Shown here: piece after piece, positions 22,595 through 24,137 of the stretch
Layout of the letters: each line of letters opens with the position of its first letter
How positions within the stretch are numbered: the first letter of the stretch is position 1
Source: JTS-RE37 sp041743425
GTDB lineage: Bacteria > Bacteroidota > Bacteroidia > Flavobacteriales > Flavobacteriaceae
DNA: 24,137 nt
Assembly (NCBI GenBank): GCA_041743425.1
Contig: JBGTMS010000116.1
Span: 1 to 24,137 of the forward strand
Direction of reading: 5' to 3'
The notes under the pieces: generated by a model
Databases searched by the model: none
The model's input: the letters and a program-made list of their open reading frames with translations, nothing else
Told to the model about the DNA's origin: nothing
Position numbers and translations under genes: made by a program

Positions 22595-24137
22595 CGTCCT
22601 TAAAATAATCCTTCACCTTATTAAGATAAATGGGCCGCAAAGGTAAGCTTTGTCTATTTAAAATCTCGACATCCTTCCCATCATTCCTCAAAAGTTCCGG
22701 CTTTGTTATGATCGGATTTCCAAACTGCCCATCTCCCGTTGTGCTTTCCCGTTCCTGTTTCTCACCCTGTTGCATGGCAGCATTCTCCAGCTTTAACAAT
22801 TGGTGTTGAATCAGATTCATCCTATTAACTGTGCGCTGTGTCACTCCATTCTCTAATAGTTCATTCTCAAACTCCTCCATCTGACGTATCAAACCCTTGG
22901 CAAGATTCTTGTCAGCACTTTTGATCATATTCCCAAGTTGTTCCTCCAACTGATTTCTAATCTTCTGTTGCTCTTTGTAAATCTCATAAAGCTCCTGCAA
23001 TTCCTTCTCATTTTCCCCCTGACCGTTTCCTGATGACCCATTTCCAGATTCACCTGAGCCCTGACCATTATCTGACCGGCCGTTCTCCCCATTATTACCA
23101 GATCCATCCCCTTTCTCACCTTGTTTTCCCTTTCCTTCACCCTCACCCGAACCGTCTTCACCGGTACCCTCTTTTCCGGTAGCCCCGTTTTCCCCCTTCT
23201 TACCGGCTGATCCCATCTGACCCATTTTCTCCTGCAATTCTCCCTGACTCTGAATAATATCGGGGAGTTGAAACCCACTCCCGGACCCTGAACCGCTGCC
23301 CGCCGCCATACTCGCCTGCATATTGTCTAATGTATTGGCCAGGTAATCGGCTAGATTATTGGAGGCGGTCAGCACATATTGCTGATAGGAAACCCCCTGG
23401 TATATCTGATTTTCAGCAATGCTTTCAAGCGACTTGTCAATATTGTAATACACTTCTGTTATCTGCTCATTGACGAATTCGGAAAGTTCCACGCGTCTAA
23501 GCGAAAGCGCAAATAGACTATCGTCTACATGTTCGAAAAGGTCCCTTAATTCCTGCTGACGACGTACACTGCCCGAAAAATGTGAAATCTGCGAGTCGGA
23601 CACCTCCAGTTCATCATATAAGAATTCCTGCTCAAATGAAAAAGTGACAAGGTTGTCCAGGATTTGCCTAAGCATTTCTGCATCCTCCGTAATGGTCGAG
23701 CCTCCTCCTCCAGCCGCGCCTGCCATGGTAAGTGACTTACTCATTTCCTGCATCTTCTTGGCAGCTGACTTTTGCTTTTGTTCTGCCTTATTTTCACTGC
23801 CCTTTCCGGACTCCGATGACGGTGAACCCTGCGGCCCAACTTTCTTACTCAGCTCTTCCAACGCTTCTTTCTGATCGCTCTTTACCGCCTGCTCTTTAAT
23901 CGGATTTATCTCAAGATTCATGGGCTTCTTCAGCTTTGCATTGTCCTTTGCAAGCTGTTGTAACTCCTTAGAAATATCCTCAAAATTGCCGTTCAACTGC
24001 CGTTGTTCCTTTTGCTGATCCAGCTCTATTTTCTCCGGTAATTCCCCCTGCTTAAGAGCCTCCTTTTCAAGATCCCTCCCCAATTGAGCTGCCTTCTCAG
24101 TTACATAATACCTTTTTGTCAATTCCAGCAACTGCTC
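22587..24137 (-). CDS. DUF4175 family protein, C-terminal part (cut by window edge)
   Basis: The last 516 residues of a large protein whose beginning lies outside the window; reading continues in frame to the last base with E-Q-L-L-E-L. I assign it to DUF4175, which in Bacteroidota is usually about 1,100 residues with N-terminal membrane segments (from memory). The visible part is helical and charged, with EKAAQLGRDLEKEALKQ-type coiled-coil segments, a conserved block near residues 155-270 (EMLRQILDNLVTFSFEQEFLYDEL and FALSLRRVELSEFVNEQ), a glycine/serine/asparagine-rich low-complexity linker, and a final helical domain. No enzymatic motif is visible and the function is unknown. It overlaps ybeY by eight bases. 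Confidence 0.85.
   Translation of the reverse strand, partial: EQLLELTKRYYVTEKAAQLGRDLEKEALKQGELPEKIELDQQKEQRQLNGNFEDISKELQQLAKDNAKLKKPMNLEINPIKEQAVKSDQKEALEELSKKVGPQGSPSSESGKGSENKAEQKQKSAAKKMQEMSKSLTMAGAAGGGGSTITEDAEMLRQILDNLVTFSFEQEFLYDELEVSDSQISHFSGSVRRQQELRDLFEHVDDSLFALSLRRVELSEFVNEQITEVYYNIDKSLESIAENQIYQGVSYQQYVLTASNNLADYLANTLDNMQASMAAGSGSGSGSGFQLPDIIQSQGELQEKMGQMGSAGKKGENGATGKEGTGEDGSGEGEGKGKQGEKGDGSGNNGENGRSDNGQGSGESGNGSSGNGQGENEKELQELYEIYKEQQKIRNQLEEQLGNMIKSADKNLAKGLIRQMEEFENELLENGVTQRTVNRMNLIQHQLLKLENAAMQQGEKQERESTTGDGQFGNPIITKPELLRNDGKDVEILNRQSLPLRPIYLNKVKDYFKDDD
23010..23300 (-). repeat. Gly/Ser/Glu/Asn-rich low-complexity segment in the DUF4175 gene
   Basis: The coding strand here gives a compositionally biased linker (GSGSGSG, then runs such as GKKGENGATGKEG and GQGSGESGNGSSGNG). 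It lies between two helical regions and is probably disordered. The imperfect repeat structure also makes a long open frame on another reading of the same strand, which is an artefact. Confidence 0.7.

Noticed and set aside
22925..23278. 117-codon alternative minus-strand frame inside the DUF4175 gene
   Set aside because: Produced by the glycine-rich low-complexity DNA; basic, repetitive and without family features.
1..24137. CRISPR array, insertion sequence, prophage or rRNA genes
   Set aside because: No regularly spaced repeats, transposase or phage-type reading frames, terminal inverted repeats or rRNA-like sequence were seen on either strand.

Overview
The window looks like a chromosomal segment of a marine-type flavobacterium (Bacteroidota, Flavobacteriaceae). 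Supporting signs are several exact TAnnTTTG promoter -7 elements, weak or absent Shine-Dalgarno sequences, and lineage-typical families: DUF4837 lipoprotein, DUF4175 protein, an OmpH-like lipoprotein, a PorE-like OmpA protein, a bacterial GH3 protein and a flavobacterial-style DNA polymerase III delta-prime. No insertion sequence, prophage, CRISPR array, rRNA or intact tRNA was found.

Layout. (1) 1-4781, minus strand: a tightly coupled surface-polysaccharide operon read right to left. It comprises a 562-aa protein of uncertain function with a nucleoside-phosphorylase-like C-terminus, a Wzz-like chain-length protein, and rfbB, rfbA and rfbC (the last cut by the window edge) for dTDP-L-rhamnose synthesis. 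(2) 4991-6388, plus: an apparent ILEI/FAM3-like domain fused to a glycerophosphodiesterase-like domain. (3) 6425-8799, minus: an M23 peptidase-like protein followed by a GH3-family acyl-adenylating enzyme. (4) 8992-9177, plus: tatA with a strong terminator. (5) 9539-12031, plus: a PorE-like protein (SPOR-like, TPR/helical, PD40 propeller, carboxypeptidase-regulatory-like and OmpA_C domains), then about 890 bases without a convincing gene. (6) 12918-16854, minus: pgk, a MltD-like LysM transglycosylase and a DUF4837 lipoprotein. (7) 16967-18553, plus: holB and a DoxX-like membrane protein. (8) 18601-24137, minus: DUF4175 (partial), ybeY, mnmG, a methyltransferase and an OmpH-like lipoprotein.

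Most of the content is housekeeping plus cell-envelope functions: polysaccharide precursor supply and chain length, peptidoglycan cleavage, outer-membrane/peptidoglycan anchoring and Tat export. The most notable signals are two parS-like sites that bracket mnmG (one inside the last codons of ybeY), suggesting a position near the origin; the uncharacterised phosphorylase-like protein at the head of the rhamnose operon; the ILEI-GDPD fusion with altered catalytic motifs; and two genes (the M23 protein and holB) whose promoter elements sit so close to the start codon that their mRNAs may be leaderless.
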